A DNA stretch of 45,477 nt from NCBI GenBank assembly GCA_031401035.1, contig JANNRA010000081.1:1-45477 (forward strand). Reading direction: 5' to 3'. Under the pieces are notes generated by a model. It did not search any database and was not told where the DNA came from. It saw only the letters and a program-made list of their open reading frames with translations. Numbering within the stretch: position 1 is the first letter of the stretch; each line of letters begins with the position of its first letter. Both the position numbers and the translations under genes were made by a program. This stretch comes from JANNRA01 sp031401035. Its GTDB lineage: Bacteria; Desulfobacterota; Binatia; HRBIN30; CADEER01. Shown in pieces: positions 9,011 to 17,688 of this stretch.

Positions 9011-9877
9011 ATGCAGACTGGGCGTTCGAAGGCAGGACGGAGCGCGACAGGGGCGATGGTGCCGCCGGGTGGCACCGCGGGGTGTGCGCTGGCGGCGCTG
9101 GCGGAGAGCGCTCGCCAGCCGCCGCCAGGTCTCGGCGCGGCTGCCTGTCCGCACTGTCGCGCCGCCGTCGACGCCGCCGGGGGCGAGGGCGCTGTGGTCG
9201 CACTCGCCGCCGCCGCGCTGGCGGGCCTGCGGCTCCTGCACGGCGGCGCGGCGCGGCTGGATCCCGGACCGGCGGCGGCGCGGCCCACCGCGGCGGCGGC
9301 ACCGTACGCCTTCCGTCGCGAGGGGGAGTACTGGACGCTGGCATGCCAGGGGCGCGTCTCGCGGGTGCGCGGGTTGCGCGGCTTCGACTATCTTGCGGAG
9401 CTGTTGCGGCACCCGCACCGACAACTCTATGTGGTCGACCTCGCCGGGCTCGGCCATGCCCTCGAGCCCGGCATCAGTGTGGCGGACGCCCTGGCCAGCG
9501 GCTTGCGGGTCGGCACCACCAGCGCAACCGATGCGGCGCTCGACCGCCGCGCGCGTGACGACTATCGGACGCGCTGGCGCGATCTGGTGGGCGAGGAGGC
9601 GGCGGCGCAGCGCGACAACGACCTCGGTCGCCTGGCGGTGATCCAGCGCGAGATCGGCATGCTCACCGGCGAGTTGGCGGCCGCGGCCGGGCGCACCGCG
9701 CGCAGCCTGCCGTCGCCGCAGGAGCGGGCCCGGGTCAACGTACGCAACTGCATCAGCGCTGCCCTGCGCAGCATCCAGCGCCATGACGAAACGCTCTGGC
9801 GCCATCTCGCCAACGCCATCCGCACCGGCATCTTCTGCTCCTATGAGCCGGAGCGCCCGGTCGACTGGGAGATGTGA
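9011..9877 (+). CDS. Unrecognised protein with a domain usually found at the C-terminus of large regulatory ATPases
   Basis: The 288-residue product has a low-complexity N-terminal part with one CPHC motif (about 46-49) and an Ala/Leu-rich segment, then a domain (about 98-288) with the pattern YWTLACQGRVSRVRG, FDYLAELLRHPHRQLYVVDL, a helical DLGRLAVIQREIGMLTGELA region, and the ending RVNVRNCISAALRSIQRHD...IRTGIFCSY. From memory this arrangement is the C-terminal module of large AAA/TPR signalling proteins in actinobacteria and other groups; it has no function I can name. Here it stands nearly alone, without ATPase or TPR parts. ATG 9011 has GGAGGG just upstream; the frame is open further 5' but without a ribosome site. 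yraN follows after 7 bases. Confidence 0.65.
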   Translation: MQTGRSKAGRSATGAMVPPGGTAGCALAALAESARQPPPGLGAAACPHCRAAVDAAGGEGAVVALAAAALAGLRLLHGGAARLDPGPAAARPTAAAAPYAFRREGEYWTLACQGRVSRVRGLRGFDYLAELLRHPHRQLYVVDLAGLGHALEPGISVADALASGLRVGTTSATDAALDRRARDDYRTRWRDLVGEEAAAQRDNDLGRLAVIQREIGMLTGELAAAAGRTARSLPSPQERARVNVRNCISAALRSIQRHDETLWRHLANAIRTGIFCSYEPERPVDWEM

Positions 9878-9884
9878 GGCCGTC

Positions 9885-10253
9885 GTGGTCGACCGCCAGC
9901 GCCTCGGCGTCGAAGGGGAACGCGCCGCCGCGTCGTTTCTGCGCTGGCGCGGCTACGCGATCGTCGCGCGCAACTACCGCTGCCGCGGCGGGGAGATTGA
10001 TCTGGTCGCGCTCGAGCGGCGCACCGTCGTCTTCGTCGAGGTCAAGGCGCGGCATGGCGCCGCGCACGGCGCACCGCTCGAATCGGTGCCGGCCTGGAAG
10101 CAGCGCCGCGTCGCCGCCGCGGCGCTGCACTACCTCGCCCACCACCGACTCCTCGAGCGCGCCGTGCGCTTCGACGTCGTCGGCGTCTGGCTCGGCCCCG
10201 GCGCGCCGCGCTGCGAGCTGGTGCGCGACGCGTTCGCCGCGCCCGCGCACTGA
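9885..10253 (+). CDS. yraN: YraN family protein (UPF0102), nuclease-like fold
   Basis: The 122-residue protein shows the UPF0102 pattern: LGVEGERAAASFLRWRGYAIVARNY, then GGEIDLVALE and VFVEVKAR. The E-x-D...E-x-K arrangement is that of restriction-endonuclease-like (Holliday-junction-resolvase-type) folds. The cellular function is not firmly established. The start is taken as GTG 9885, with an AGG-containing ribosome site overlapping the stop of the upstream gene and the normal family N-terminus following; earlier in-frame codons lie inside the preceding gene. Length is normal for the family. Confidence 0.88.
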   Translation: MVDRQRLGVEGERAAASFLRWRGYAIVARNYRCRGGEIDLVALERRTVVFVEVKARHGAAHGAPLESVPAWKQRRVAAAALHYLAHHRLLERAVRFDVVGVWLGPGAPRCELVRDAFAAPAH

Positions 10254-10388
10254 GGGCTCGAGATCAGGTCCGGTGGAAGGCGGCGACGGGGCGGCGCCCT
10301 TGTGGGAGCCGTCGGCGGCAGAGGATCTGACAATGGAGGCCCCAGCGTGGCTGGACCCTCGCGCGCGGACCGTGCTAGCCGCCTCCGC

Positions 10389-11666
10389 ATGCTCGACATC
10401 AAGCTCATCCGCGACCAGCCCGACGAGGTGAAGCGGGCGCTGGCCACGGTCGGCGTGGCGCCGCAGCAGGTCGACGCCGTGCTCACCGCCGACGCGCGGC
10501 GACGGGCGCTGATCACCGAGGTCGAGCAGATGCGCAACGCGCGCGCGACGACCTCGAAGGCGGTCGGCACACTGCCGCCGGCGGAGCGCGAGGGGGTCGT
10601 CTCCGAGATGCGCGCGCTCGGCGACCGCATCACCGCCACCGAGCAGGCGGTCGCCGTGGCGGAGGCGGCCTTCGAGGCGGCGCTGTTCGAGTTGCCCAAC
10701 CTGCCGCATCCGGATGTGCCGGTGGGGCCGGACGAGAGCGCCAACCGGGTGTTGCGCGAGGTCGGCGCGGAGGCCGTGTTCGCCTTCGCGCCGAAGCCGC
10801 ACTGGGAGCTGGGCCCGGCGCTCGACATCATCGACTTCGAGCGCGGCGTGAAGATCGCCGGCTCGCGCTTCTACGTCCTGCTCGGCGCCGGGGCGCGCCT
10901 GCAGCGGGCGCTGATCAACTGGATGGTCGATCTGCACGTCGCCGAGCACGGCTACCACGAGGTCTATCCGCCGGCGATGGTGCGCCGCGAATGCGCCGTC
11001 GGCACCGGGCAGTTACCGAAGTTCGGCGACACCATGTACCGCGACGCCGAGGAGGACTTCTGGTTCATCCCCACGGCGGAGGTGTCGGTGACCAACCTCT
11101 ACCGCGAGGAAATCCTCGAGCCGGGCCGCCTGCCGATCCGCCACGTCGCCTACTCGCCCTGCTTCCGGCGCGAGAAGATGTCGGCCGGGCGCGACGTGCG
11201 CGGCATCAAGCGCGGCCACCAGTTCGACAAGGTCGAGATGGTCAAGTTCGTGACGCCGGAGACCTCCGACGCCGAGCTGCTGGCGCTGCTCGACGACGCC
11301 GAGGACGTCTGCCGCCGCCTCGGGCTGCGCCACCGCGTCGTGCAGATGTGCACCGGCGACCTGAGCTACACCGCCGCGATGAAGTACGATGTCGAGGTCT
11401 GGGCGCCCGGCTGCGGCGAGTGGTTGGAAGTGTCCTCCTGCTCAAACTTCCGCGACTTCCAGGCCCGCCGCGCGCGCATCCGCTACCGCCCCGGCGCCGG
11501 CGCCAAGCCCGAGTTGGTGCACACCGTGAACGGGTCCGGCCTCGCCCTGCCGCGCGTCCTGATCGCCGTGCTGGAGACCTACCAGCAGGCCGATGGCAGC
11601 GTCGCGCTGCCATCGGTGTTGCGCCCCTATCTGCGCGGTCTCGAGCGGATCGAGGCGGGCAAGTAG
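10389..11666 (+). CDS. serS: Seryl-tRNA synthetase
   Basis: This 425-residue class II synthetase charges tRNA-Ser with serine. The N-terminal helical tRNA-binding arm (about 1-105) is followed by the catalytic core, with class II motif 2 in HVAYSPCFRREKMSAGRDVRGIKRGHQFDKVE and motif 3 near the C-terminus (NGSGLALPRVLIAVLE). Length is typical. The start at ATG 10389 (MLDIKLIRDQPDEV) matches the family; the upstream open frame from 10302 is not conserved-looking. No T-box leader was seen in 10254-10388. The Ribosome-binding site is weak. Confidence 0.97.
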   Translation: MLDIKLIRDQPDEVKRALATVGVAPQQVDAVLTADARRRALITEVEQMRNARATTSKAVGTLPPAEREGVVSEMRALGDRITATEQAVAVAEAAFEAALFELPNLPHPDVPVGPDESANRVLREVGAEAVFAFAPKPHWELGPALDIIDFERGVKIAGSRFYVLLGAGARLQRALINWMVDLHVAEHGYHEVYPPAMVRRECAVGTGQLPKFGDTMYRDAEEDFWFIPTAEVSVTNLYREEILEPGRLPIRHVAYSPCFRREKMSAGRDVRGIKRGHQFDKVEMVKFVTPETSDAELLALLDDAEDVCRRLGLRHRVVQMCTGDLSYTAAMKYDVEVWAPGCGEWLEVSSCSNFRDFQARRARIRYRPGAGAKPELVHTVNGSGLALPRVLIAVLETYQQADGSVALPSVLRPYLRGLERIEAGK

Positions 11667-11815
11667 CTGAAGGACAACGAGAAGCGGATTTCACGACGGT
11701 ATCGTGCCGCGCTGCGTCAAAGGCGTTGGAAAGGGCGTGGGCGGGTGGTAGGTTCATGTCTCTCCCAGCCAACGCATCGCCGCCCACGTCTGCGGACGGG
11801 GTGAGCGGAGGATCC

Positions 11816-12955
11816 ATGCCCGAACCATCTCTCGAGCCCGTCAGCGAACCGCGCCTGCGGCCGGTGCGCAAGGCCGAAGCCGCCGAGACGCCGGTCAGCA
11901 AGTGGGCCGAGTTGTCGGCGACCCTGGCTCGGCACAGCGGCCAGCGCCTGCTGGTGCTGCTGACCGGCTACCCCGACCCCGACAACATTGCCTCCGGCCT
12001 GGCCCTGCAGCACCTGGCTCGCCTGCACGGCGTCGAGGCGCGGCTGCTCTGCTTCCACGAGGTCAGCCACCAGGAGAACCAGGCCTTGGTGACCCAGCTC
12101 GAGCTCGACCTGTGGCTCTACGACGGCCGCTGCGACCTCGACCCCTACGATGCTTACGCTTTCATCGACACGCAGCGTACCGAGACCCCGATCGCCGAGG
12201 AGCTCGCCGGCAAGGTCTTTCTCGCCTGCGTCGACCATCACAAGCGGCTCGCCGAGCTGCCGGCGGAATTCGTCGACGTGCGCGAGGACGTCGGCTCGAC
12301 GGCGGCCATCTTCGCCGAGTACCTGCGCGCCGCCCATCCCGAGGGTCTCGACAGCGACGACCCCGAGCACATGCGACTCGCCACCGCGCTGATGCACGGC
12401 ATCCGCTCCGATACGCGTCTGATGTTGGAGGCGGCGCCGCTCGATTTCCTCGGCGCGGCCTTCTTGTCGCCGGCGGTGGACCAGACGCTGTTGCGCAAGA
12501 TCTCGGCGCAGTCGCTCAGCCCGGCGGTGATGGACATGATCCAGGCGGCGCTCGAGCGCCGTAAGGTCTACGACAACTTCCTCGTCAGCGACGTCGGCTT
12601 CGTGCGCAAGGAGCACCGCGACGGTATTCCGCAGGCGGCCGACTTTCTTCTCACGCGCGCCGGCATCGACACGGTGCTGGTGTTCGGCATCGTCGAGGGG
12701 CGCGTCGTCGAGGGTTCGTTGCGCACGCGCGGCGACACGATCAATCCCGACGCCTTCCTCAAGAAGGCCTTCGGCGCCGACGACGACCGCGGCGCGCCCT
12801 ACGGCGGCGGCAACGTCCGTCACAAGGGCGGCTTTCAGATTCCGCTCGGCTTCCTTGCCCAGCACAAGGACCGCGATCAGCTCTACCGGCTGGCCTGTGA
12901 GGTCGTGCTGGAGAAGTTCCTCGCCGCCATCGGGCGCGTCGAGACGAGTCTCTGA
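11816..12955 (+). CDS. DHH-family phosphoesterase (NrnA-like)
   Basis: The 379-residue product has a DHH domain with motif I GYPDPDNIASG, motif II DTQ, the DHH triad in CVDHHKR, and the following DVGSTAAI, and a C-terminal DHHA1 domain ending in GGGNVRHKGGFQIP. These are the metal-binding and substrate motifs of nanoRNase/pAp phosphatases and related exopolyphosphatases. It probably degrades short oligonucleotides or pAp in the cytoplasm. Motif I has DPDN where DPDA is more common. ATG 11816 has a GGAGG four bases upstream; ATG 11756 is an alternative that adds 20 residues. A REP palindrome follows the stop. Confidence 0.85.
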   Translation: MPEPSLEPVSEPRLRPVRKAEAAETPVSKWAELSATLARHSGQRLLVLLTGYPDPDNIASGLALQHLARLHGVEARLLCFHEVSHQENQALVTQLELDLWLYDGRCDLDPYDAYAFIDTQRTETPIAEELAGKVFLACVDHHKRLAELPAEFVDVREDVGSTAAIFAEYLRAAHPEGLDSDDPEHMRLATALMHGIRSDTRLMLEAAPLDFLGAAFLSPAVDQTLLRKISAQSLSPAVMDMIQAALERRKVYDNFLVSDVGFVRKEHRDGIPQAADFLLTRAGIDTVLVFGIVEGRVVEGSLRTRGDTINPDAFLKKAFGADDDRGAPYGGGNVRHKGGFQIPLGFLAQHKDRDQLYRLACEVVLEKFLAAIGRVETSL

Positions 12956-12966
12956 ACCAGGATCTC

Positions 12967-13032
12967 TCACACGGAGGCACGGAGGCACGGAGACGGCAGT
13001 GATGGCTCCGTGTCTCCCTGGCTCCGTGTGAA
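12967..13032. repeat. REP-type palindrome, copy 2, in a convergent spacer
   Basis: Imperfect inverted repeat arms (about 12967-12994 and 13005-13032) carry the same CACGGAGGCACGGAGAC core as the copy at 754-832. The element fills almost the whole space between the convergent DHH gene (ends 12955) and the transporter gene (ends 13041), so it can fold in transcripts from both sides and may act as a terminator or 3'-end stabiliser. Confidence 0.8.
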
Positions 13033-13040
13033 ATCCGGGA

Positions 13041-14585
13041 TCAAGGGTCCCTGAGGCCGCGCGGGGTGGCCCAGCGTTCGACGCCGTGCAGCGCCAGGTC
13101 GACGACGACGGCGAGGGCGGCGGCGGGCAGGGCGCCGCTGAGGATCAGGTTCACGTCGCTGACCGAGAGGCCGGTGACGATCGGGTCGCCGAGGCCGCCG
13201 GCACCGATGAAGGCGGCCAGCGTCGCCGTGCCGACGGTGATCACCGCGGCGGTGCGGACACCGGCCAGGATGACCGGCGCGGCGAGCGGCAACTCGACGC
13301 GGCGCAGCAGGTCGCCGGCGCTCATGCCGAGGCCCCGGCCGACCTCGATGAGCTGCGCATCGACGCTGCGCAGTCCGGCGACGGTGTTGCGCAGGATCGG
13401 CAACAGTCCGTAGAGGAACAGCGCCGCGATGGCGGGTGCGACGCCGATGCCGAAGAGCGGTAGCATGAAGGCGAGCAGGGCGATGGACGGAATCGTCTGC
13501 AGCACGCCGGCGCCCGCCAGGGCGAGTGCCGCCAGGCGCGGCCGGCGGCTGACAGCGATGCCGAGCGGCAGGCCGATGCCCACCGCGGCGAGGACGGCGA
13601 CGCCGGTGAGCAGCAGGTGTTGGCCGGTCAGGCGCAGCGTCTCGCCGCGGCGCTGCCAGAGCGTGCCCGCCAGCGTCGTGGCGCGCCGTTCCGCCGTCGC
13701 TTCGCGCGTCGACAGGCCGAGCTCGCGCAGGAAGGCGGTGGCCACCTCGGCCGGGGCCCGGCGCTCCCCCTCGACGGCGAAGTTCAGCCGGCGCATGGTC
13801 GCCGCGTCGAGCCGGCCGGCGAGCAGGCGCAGGGCGGGGGCGGCGAGCGGCAGGCGCGTGAAGAGGTCGGCGCGCGCCAGCGGCGCCGCCTCGTAGGGGG
13901 GGAAGAAGCGGCGGTCGTCGGCGAGCGGCAGCAGGCCGAAGGCGAGGATCTTGGCATCGGTCGAATAGCCGTCGGCGACGTCGATCGCCCCGTCGGCGAG
14001 CGCCTGGTAGGCGAGGTCGTGCTCCATGCCGACGGTGCGCGCCTCCTTCAGGTTGTACACGCGCCGCAACCCGGGCATGCCGTCCGGCCGCTCGAGGAAC
14101 TCGTGCGACATGCCGTAGCGCAGCGGCGGCACGGCGAGATCGCTCAGGCGCGTGACGCCGAGCGCCGCGGCGCGGGCCGGTGTCATCATCAGGACGTAGG
14201 TGTTGTCGAAGCCGAACGGCGCCAGCCAGACCAGGCCCCAGCGCTCGCGGAAGGCGTCGCTGACGGCGGCGAAGACGGCCGCCGGCGGGCCGGGCGGACG
14301 CTCATCGCCGAGGATCGTGCGCAGGCCGGTGCCGGTGTACTCGGCGTAGACGTCGATGTCGCCGCCGCGCAGCGCGTCGAAGCACACCTGCGTGCCGGCG
14401 AGGTTGAGGCGCCGCTCGACGGCGGCGCCGGCGTGCGTCTCGAGCACCTGCGCCATGAGCTCGGCGAGGATGGCGCTCTCGGTGAACTTCTTCGCCCCGA
14501 CGACGATGCGTGGCGGCGGCTGCGCCACGGCGGCGGCGGCGAGAACGGCGAGAACGGCGAGCATGCCGACGGCGCGACCGGTCAT
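13041..14585 (-). CDS. OpuC/EgtU-type ABC transporter: binding protein fused to permease (reversed order)
   Basis: The 514-residue fusion has a signal peptide (1 to about 21), an osmoprotectant/quaternary-amine binding domain (about 25-290: VVGAKKFTESAILAELMAQ, YAEYTGTGL, the GFDNTYVLMM segment, VADGYSTD), and a permease domain (about 305-505) with the ABC coupling motif in VGRGLGMSAGDLLRRVELPLAAPVILAGVRTA. Substrates in this family include glycine betaine, choline and, for EgtU, ergothioneine. Known fused proteins that I recall place the permease first and the binding domain last; here the order is reversed. The ATG overlaps the ATPase stop by 4 bases, so translation is coupled. egtD lies directly upstream and divergent, which makes a trimethylated histidine derivative a plausible substrate (inference). 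Confidence 0.85.
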   Translation of the reverse strand: MTGRAVGMLAVLAVLAAAAVAQPPPRIVVGAKKFTESAILAELMAQVLETHAGAAVERRLNLAGTQVCFDALRGGDIDVYAEYTGTGLRTILGDERPPGPPAAVFAAVSDAFRERWGLVWLAPFGFDNTYVLMMTPARAAALGVTRLSDLAVPPLRYGMSHEFLERPDGMPGLRRVYNLKEARTVGMEHDLAYQALADGAIDVADGYSTDAKILAFGLLPLADDRRFFPPYEAAPLARADLFTRLPLAAPALRLLAGRLDAATMRRLNFAVEGERRAPAEVATAFLRELGLSTREATAERRATTLAGTLWQRRGETLRLTGQHLLLTGVAVLAAVGIGLPLGIAVSRRPRLAALALAGAGVLQTIPSIALLAFMLPLFGIGVAPAIAALFLYGLLPILRNTVAGLRSVDAQLIEVGRGLGMSAGDLLRRVELPLAAPVILAGVRTAAVITVGTATLAAFIGAGGLGDPIVTGLSVSDVNLILSGALPAAALAVVVDLALHGVERWATPRGLRDP

Positions 14586-15319
14586 GCCGGCGCCACGGCG
14601 CGGCCGCCGAGGAACTCGGCGACGAACGGCGACGCCGGCGCGGCGCGCAGGTCGGCCGGGGTGCCGTACTGCTCGAGTCGGCCGTCGTGCAGGAGGGCGA
14701 CGTGGTCGGCGAGCAGGAAGGCCTCCTCGACGTCGTGCGTCACCAGCACGACCGTCTTGCCGAGACGCGCCTGCAGGGCGCGGAACTCGTCCTGCAGGCG
14801 GCGGCGGGTGGGCGGGTCGAGGGCGCCGAACGGTTCGTCCATCAAGAGGACGGCGGGGTCGGCCGCCAGGGCGCGCGCCAGGCCGACGCGCTGGCGTTGG
14901 CCGCCGCTCAGCTGCGCCGGGTAGCGCTCGGCGTGCGCCGCGGCATCGAGGCCGACCAGCGCGAACAGCGCCTCGGCGCGTGCGCGGCGACGCCCGGCCG
15001 GCCAGCCGAGCAGGCGCGGAACGACCTCGACGTTGGCGCGCGCGGTCAGGTGCGGGAACAGCCCCGCTTCCTGGACCACCCAGCCCATGCCGCGGCGCAG
15101 CGCGATCGGGTCGAGGTCGGCGATGTCGCGGCCGGCGAGCCGCACGCACCCCACGGTCGGTGTCAGCAGGCGGTTGATCAGTTTGAGCGTCGTCGTCTTG
15201 CCGCAGCCGGAGGGGCCGAGCAGGGCGAGGGTGGAGCCGGCCCGCACCGTCAGCGTCAGGGCGTGCAGGGCGACGTGTCCGTCGCCGAAAACCTTGCGCA
15301 CGGCCTCGAATGCGATCAT
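14582..15319 (-). CDS. OpuC/EgtV-type ABC transporter ATP-binding protein
   Basis: This 245-residue ATPase energises the fused binding-protein/permease encoded just downstream. It shows Walker A GPSGCGKT at 35-42, the signature LSGGQRQR, Walker B AVLLMDEPFGALDPPTR, and H-loop VTHDVEEAF, the pattern of the OpuCA/ProV glycine-betaine family. There is no C-terminal CBS pair, unlike many OpuCA proteins. It is the first gene of a two-gene leftward operon and is divergent from egtD with 123 bases between. That spacer has a TTGACA at 15375-15380 on the + strand, but no -10 at good spacing was found. Confidence 0.9.
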   Translation of the reverse strand: MIAFEAVRKVFGDGHVALHALTLTVRAGSTLALLGPSGCGKTTTLKLINRLLTPTVGCVRLAGRDIADLDPIALRRGMGWVVQEAGLFPHLTARANVEVVPRLLGWPAGRRRARAEALFALVGLDAAAHAERYPAQLSGGQRQRVGLARALAADPAVLLMDEPFGALDPPTRRRLQDEFRALQARLGKTVVLVTHDVEEAFLLADHVALLHDGRLEQYGTPADLRAAPASPFVAEFLGGRAVAPA

Positions 15320-15442
15320 CGATAATCCCCGCCGCGGATACTGGACTGGGCGACCCCCTGCAACCGGGGCTGCGTTGACATCGCCGGCGGGCTATGTTGC
15401 AAAGCCGAGCCGCGGCGCGACCCGCCGGAGACGACGATCGCG

Positions 15443-16459
15443 ATGACTTCCGCCAGCCCCGCCGCCCAATCGGCCCCCGACCCGCTCCTGCGCCTGGCGC
15501 CCGAACTCGGCGCCGAGGCCTTGCGGCGGCAGCTCGCGGAGGACGTGCGCCGCGGCCTGACGCGCCGGCAGAAGTCGTTGCCGCCAAAGTACTTTTACGA
15601 CGATCGCGGCTCGGAGCTCTTCGAGGCCATCTGCGAGCTGCCGGAGTACTACCTGACGCGCACCGAGACGGCTTTGTTGGCCGACATCGCGGGCGCGGTG
15701 GTGGCGCAGGTCGCCCCGACGCAGCTCGTCGAGCTGGGCAGCGGTGCCTCGCGCAAGACGCGTCTGCTGCTCGACGCCCTCGTCGCCCGCGGCCCCGGCG
15801 CCTGGTACGTGCCGATCGATGTCAGCGATGGGGCGCTGCATGCCAGCGCGGCGCGCCTGCGGGAGGCGTATCCGGGCCTGGGCGTGCACGGCATCGTCGC
15901 CGACTTCGAGCCCGGGCCGCCGCCGCTACCGCCGGCCGCGCGTCGGCTGGTGGCGTACCTCGGCAGCTCGATCGGTAACTTCGTCCCGCCCACGGACGCG
16001 CACCTGCTGCGGGCGCTGGCGGCGCGGCTGCAAGTGGGTGACGCGCTCCTGCTCGGCGTCGACCTGGTCAAGCGAGAGGACATCCTGCTGGCGGCGTACG
16101 ATGACGCCGCGGGCGTCACGGCCGAGTTCAACCGCAACGTGCTGCGTGTCATCAACCGCCTGCTCGACGCTGACTTCGATCCGGCCGCGTTCGACCACGT
16201 CGTGCGCTGGGATGCGGCGACGGCGAGCATCGAGATGCACCTGCGGGCGCGGCGCGCGCATCGGGTGCGTCTCGCCGCCCTCGACCTCTCCATCACGTTT
16301 GCCGCCGGCGAGACGATCCACACTGAGACCAGCCGCAAGTTCACGCGCGCGTCGGTGACGGCACTGCTCGCCGCGAGTGCCTTTCGCCTGACGCGCTGGG
16401 ACGAAGCGCCGGGCGGCACCTTCGCCCTGGCGCTCGCTACGCTCGCCGCGCCGTCATGA
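15443..16459 (+). CDS. egtD: L-histidine N(alpha)-methyltransferase
   Basis: The 338-residue product should trimethylate the alpha-amino group of L-histidine with SAM to give hercynine, the first committed step to ergothioneine. It carries the family's hallmarks in order: LPPKYFYDDRGSELFEAICELPEYYLTRTE, the SAM-binding VELGSGASRKTRLLLDAL, the acidic D-V-S, LGSSIGNF, FNRNVLRVINRLLDADFD, WDAATASIEMHL, and the C-terminal GETIHTETSRKF. ATG 15443 gives the usual length. No egtB or other egt gene is in the window; its divergent neighbour is an OpuC/EgtU-type transporter. Its stop overlaps the RNase D start (ATGA), so those genes are co-translated. Confidence 0.93.
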   Translation: MTSASPAAQSAPDPLLRLAPELGAEALRRQLAEDVRRGLTRRQKSLPPKYFYDDRGSELFEAICELPEYYLTRTETALLADIAGAVVAQVAPTQLVELGSGASRKTRLLLDALVARGPGAWYVPIDVSDGALHASAARLREAYPGLGVHGIVADFEPGPPPLPPAARRLVAYLGSSIGNFVPPTDAHLLRALAARLQVGDALLLGVDLVKREDILLAAYDDAAGVTAEFNRNVLRVINRLLDADFDPAAFDHVVRWDAATASIEMHLRARRAHRVRLAALDLSITFAAGETIHTETSRKFTRASVTALLAASAFRLTRWDEAPGGTFALALATLAAPS

Positions 16460-17673
16460 CACCGCCCGCGCGCGCGGCGGCCGAGCCGCTGCCGGTCACC
16501 TACGTCGCCGACGACGCGGGATTGCGCGCCGTCTGCGCGCACCTGGCGCGAGTGCATCGCTTCGCGCTCGATACGGAGTTCGTCGGCGAGCGGTCCTACG
16601 TACCGATGCTCGAGGTCATCCAGGTCGCCACCGCCGACGAGCTGGCGATCATCGACTGCCGCGCCGTCCCGTCGCTGGAGCCGTTCTTCGCCGTCCTGGC
16701 CGACGCCAAGCGAGAGAAGATACTGCATGCCGGCCAGCAGGACCTCGATCTGTTCCACAGCTTGACCGGGCGCACCCCGGCGCCGATCACCGACACCCAG
16801 GTCGCGGCGGCGATGGCTGGCTACGGATCGCAGGTCGGCTATGCGCAACTCGTCGAGCGGCTGCTCGGCGTCGTCGTGGACAAGAGCGAAACGCTGACCG
16901 ACTGGTCGCGGCGGCCACTCACCAAGGCGCAGATCGCCTATGCCGCCGACGACGTGCGCTATCTGCTGCCGGTGTACGACAAGTTGCACAAGCATCTCAC
17001 CGGTCTCGGCCGCTGGGAGTGGCTGGGTGAGGAGTGCCGGCGGCTCGAGCGCAGCGCCCGCAGCCTGCCGATGACGCCGGCCGACGCCTGGGTGCGGGTG
17101 CGCGGGCGCGGCTCGCTGCGATCCAAGGGGCTGGCGGTTCTGCGCGAGTTGGCGGCCTGGCGCGAGGAGCTGGCGAAGGAGCGCGACAAGCCGCGTGCCA
17201 GTATCGTCCGCGACGAGGCGCTGGTCGAGATCGCGCGCAAGGCGCCGACGACCGTCGAGGCGCTGCGCGGCCTGCGGGCGGTCCATTCGCGTGACCTCGA
17301 ACGTCATGCCGCCGACGTCGTGCAGCGCATCGCGGCGGTGCTCGAGACGCCGAAGGACGAGTGGCCGCAACCGCCGCCGTCCCAGCACGCGACCTCGTCC
17401 ACCGGCGTCGTCGAGTTGCTGCAGGCGGTGCTGCGCCTGCGCGCCGAGGAGGCGGGCATCGCGCCGACCTTGCTCGCCACCAGCGCCGACCTGCAGGTGC
17501 TGGTGCAGCGGCACGCTGCCGGCGAGGCGGCGGAGCTGCCGATCATGAGCGGCTGGCGCAAGACCATCGCCGGCAGCGCGCTGCTGGCGCTGCTCGAGGG
17601 CAAGGCGTCGGTATCGCTCGATCCCGCCACCGGGTTGGTACGGGTCGGCAAACGGCGCGCTGGCGACGACTAG
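16456..17673 (+). CDS. rnd: Ribonuclease D (DEDDy exonuclease with HRDC domain)
   Basis: The 405-residue 3'-5' exoribonuclease has the DEDDy catalytic domain at its N-terminus: ExoI FALDTEFVGE, ExoII LHAGQQDLDLF, and ExoIII YAADDVRYLLPVY, followed by helical HRDC-type regions (about 210-290 and 315-390, the second more diverged). RNase D trims tRNA 3' ends and other structured RNAs in the cytoplasm. The start overlaps the egtD stop by 4 bases, a context with no obvious functional link. Length is slightly above the usual 370-390. Confidence 0.93.
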   Translation: MTPPARAAAEPLPVTYVADDAGLRAVCAHLARVHRFALDTEFVGERSYVPMLEVIQVATADELAIIDCRAVPSLEPFFAVLADAKREKILHAGQQDLDLFHSLTGRTPAPITDTQVAAAMAGYGSQVGYAQLVERLLGVVVDKSETLTDWSRRPLTKAQIAYAADDVRYLLPVYDKLHKHLTGLGRWEWLGEECRRLERSARSLPMTPADAWVRVRGRGSLRSKGLAVLRELAAWREELAKERDKPRASIVRDEALVEIARKAPTTVEALRGLRAVHSRDLERHAADVVQRIAAVLETPKDEWPQPPPSQHATSSTGVVELLQAVLRLRAEEAGIAPTLLATSADLQVLVQRHAAGEAAELPIMSGWRKTIAGSALLALLEGKASVSLDPATGLVRVGKRRAGDD

Positions 17674-17688
17674 GCGCAGGGTCCGACC

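Noticed and set aside
10254..10388. Possible T-box leader of serS
   Set aside because: No specifier stem or conserved T-box sequence is recognisable, and the region has only generic GC-rich pairing.
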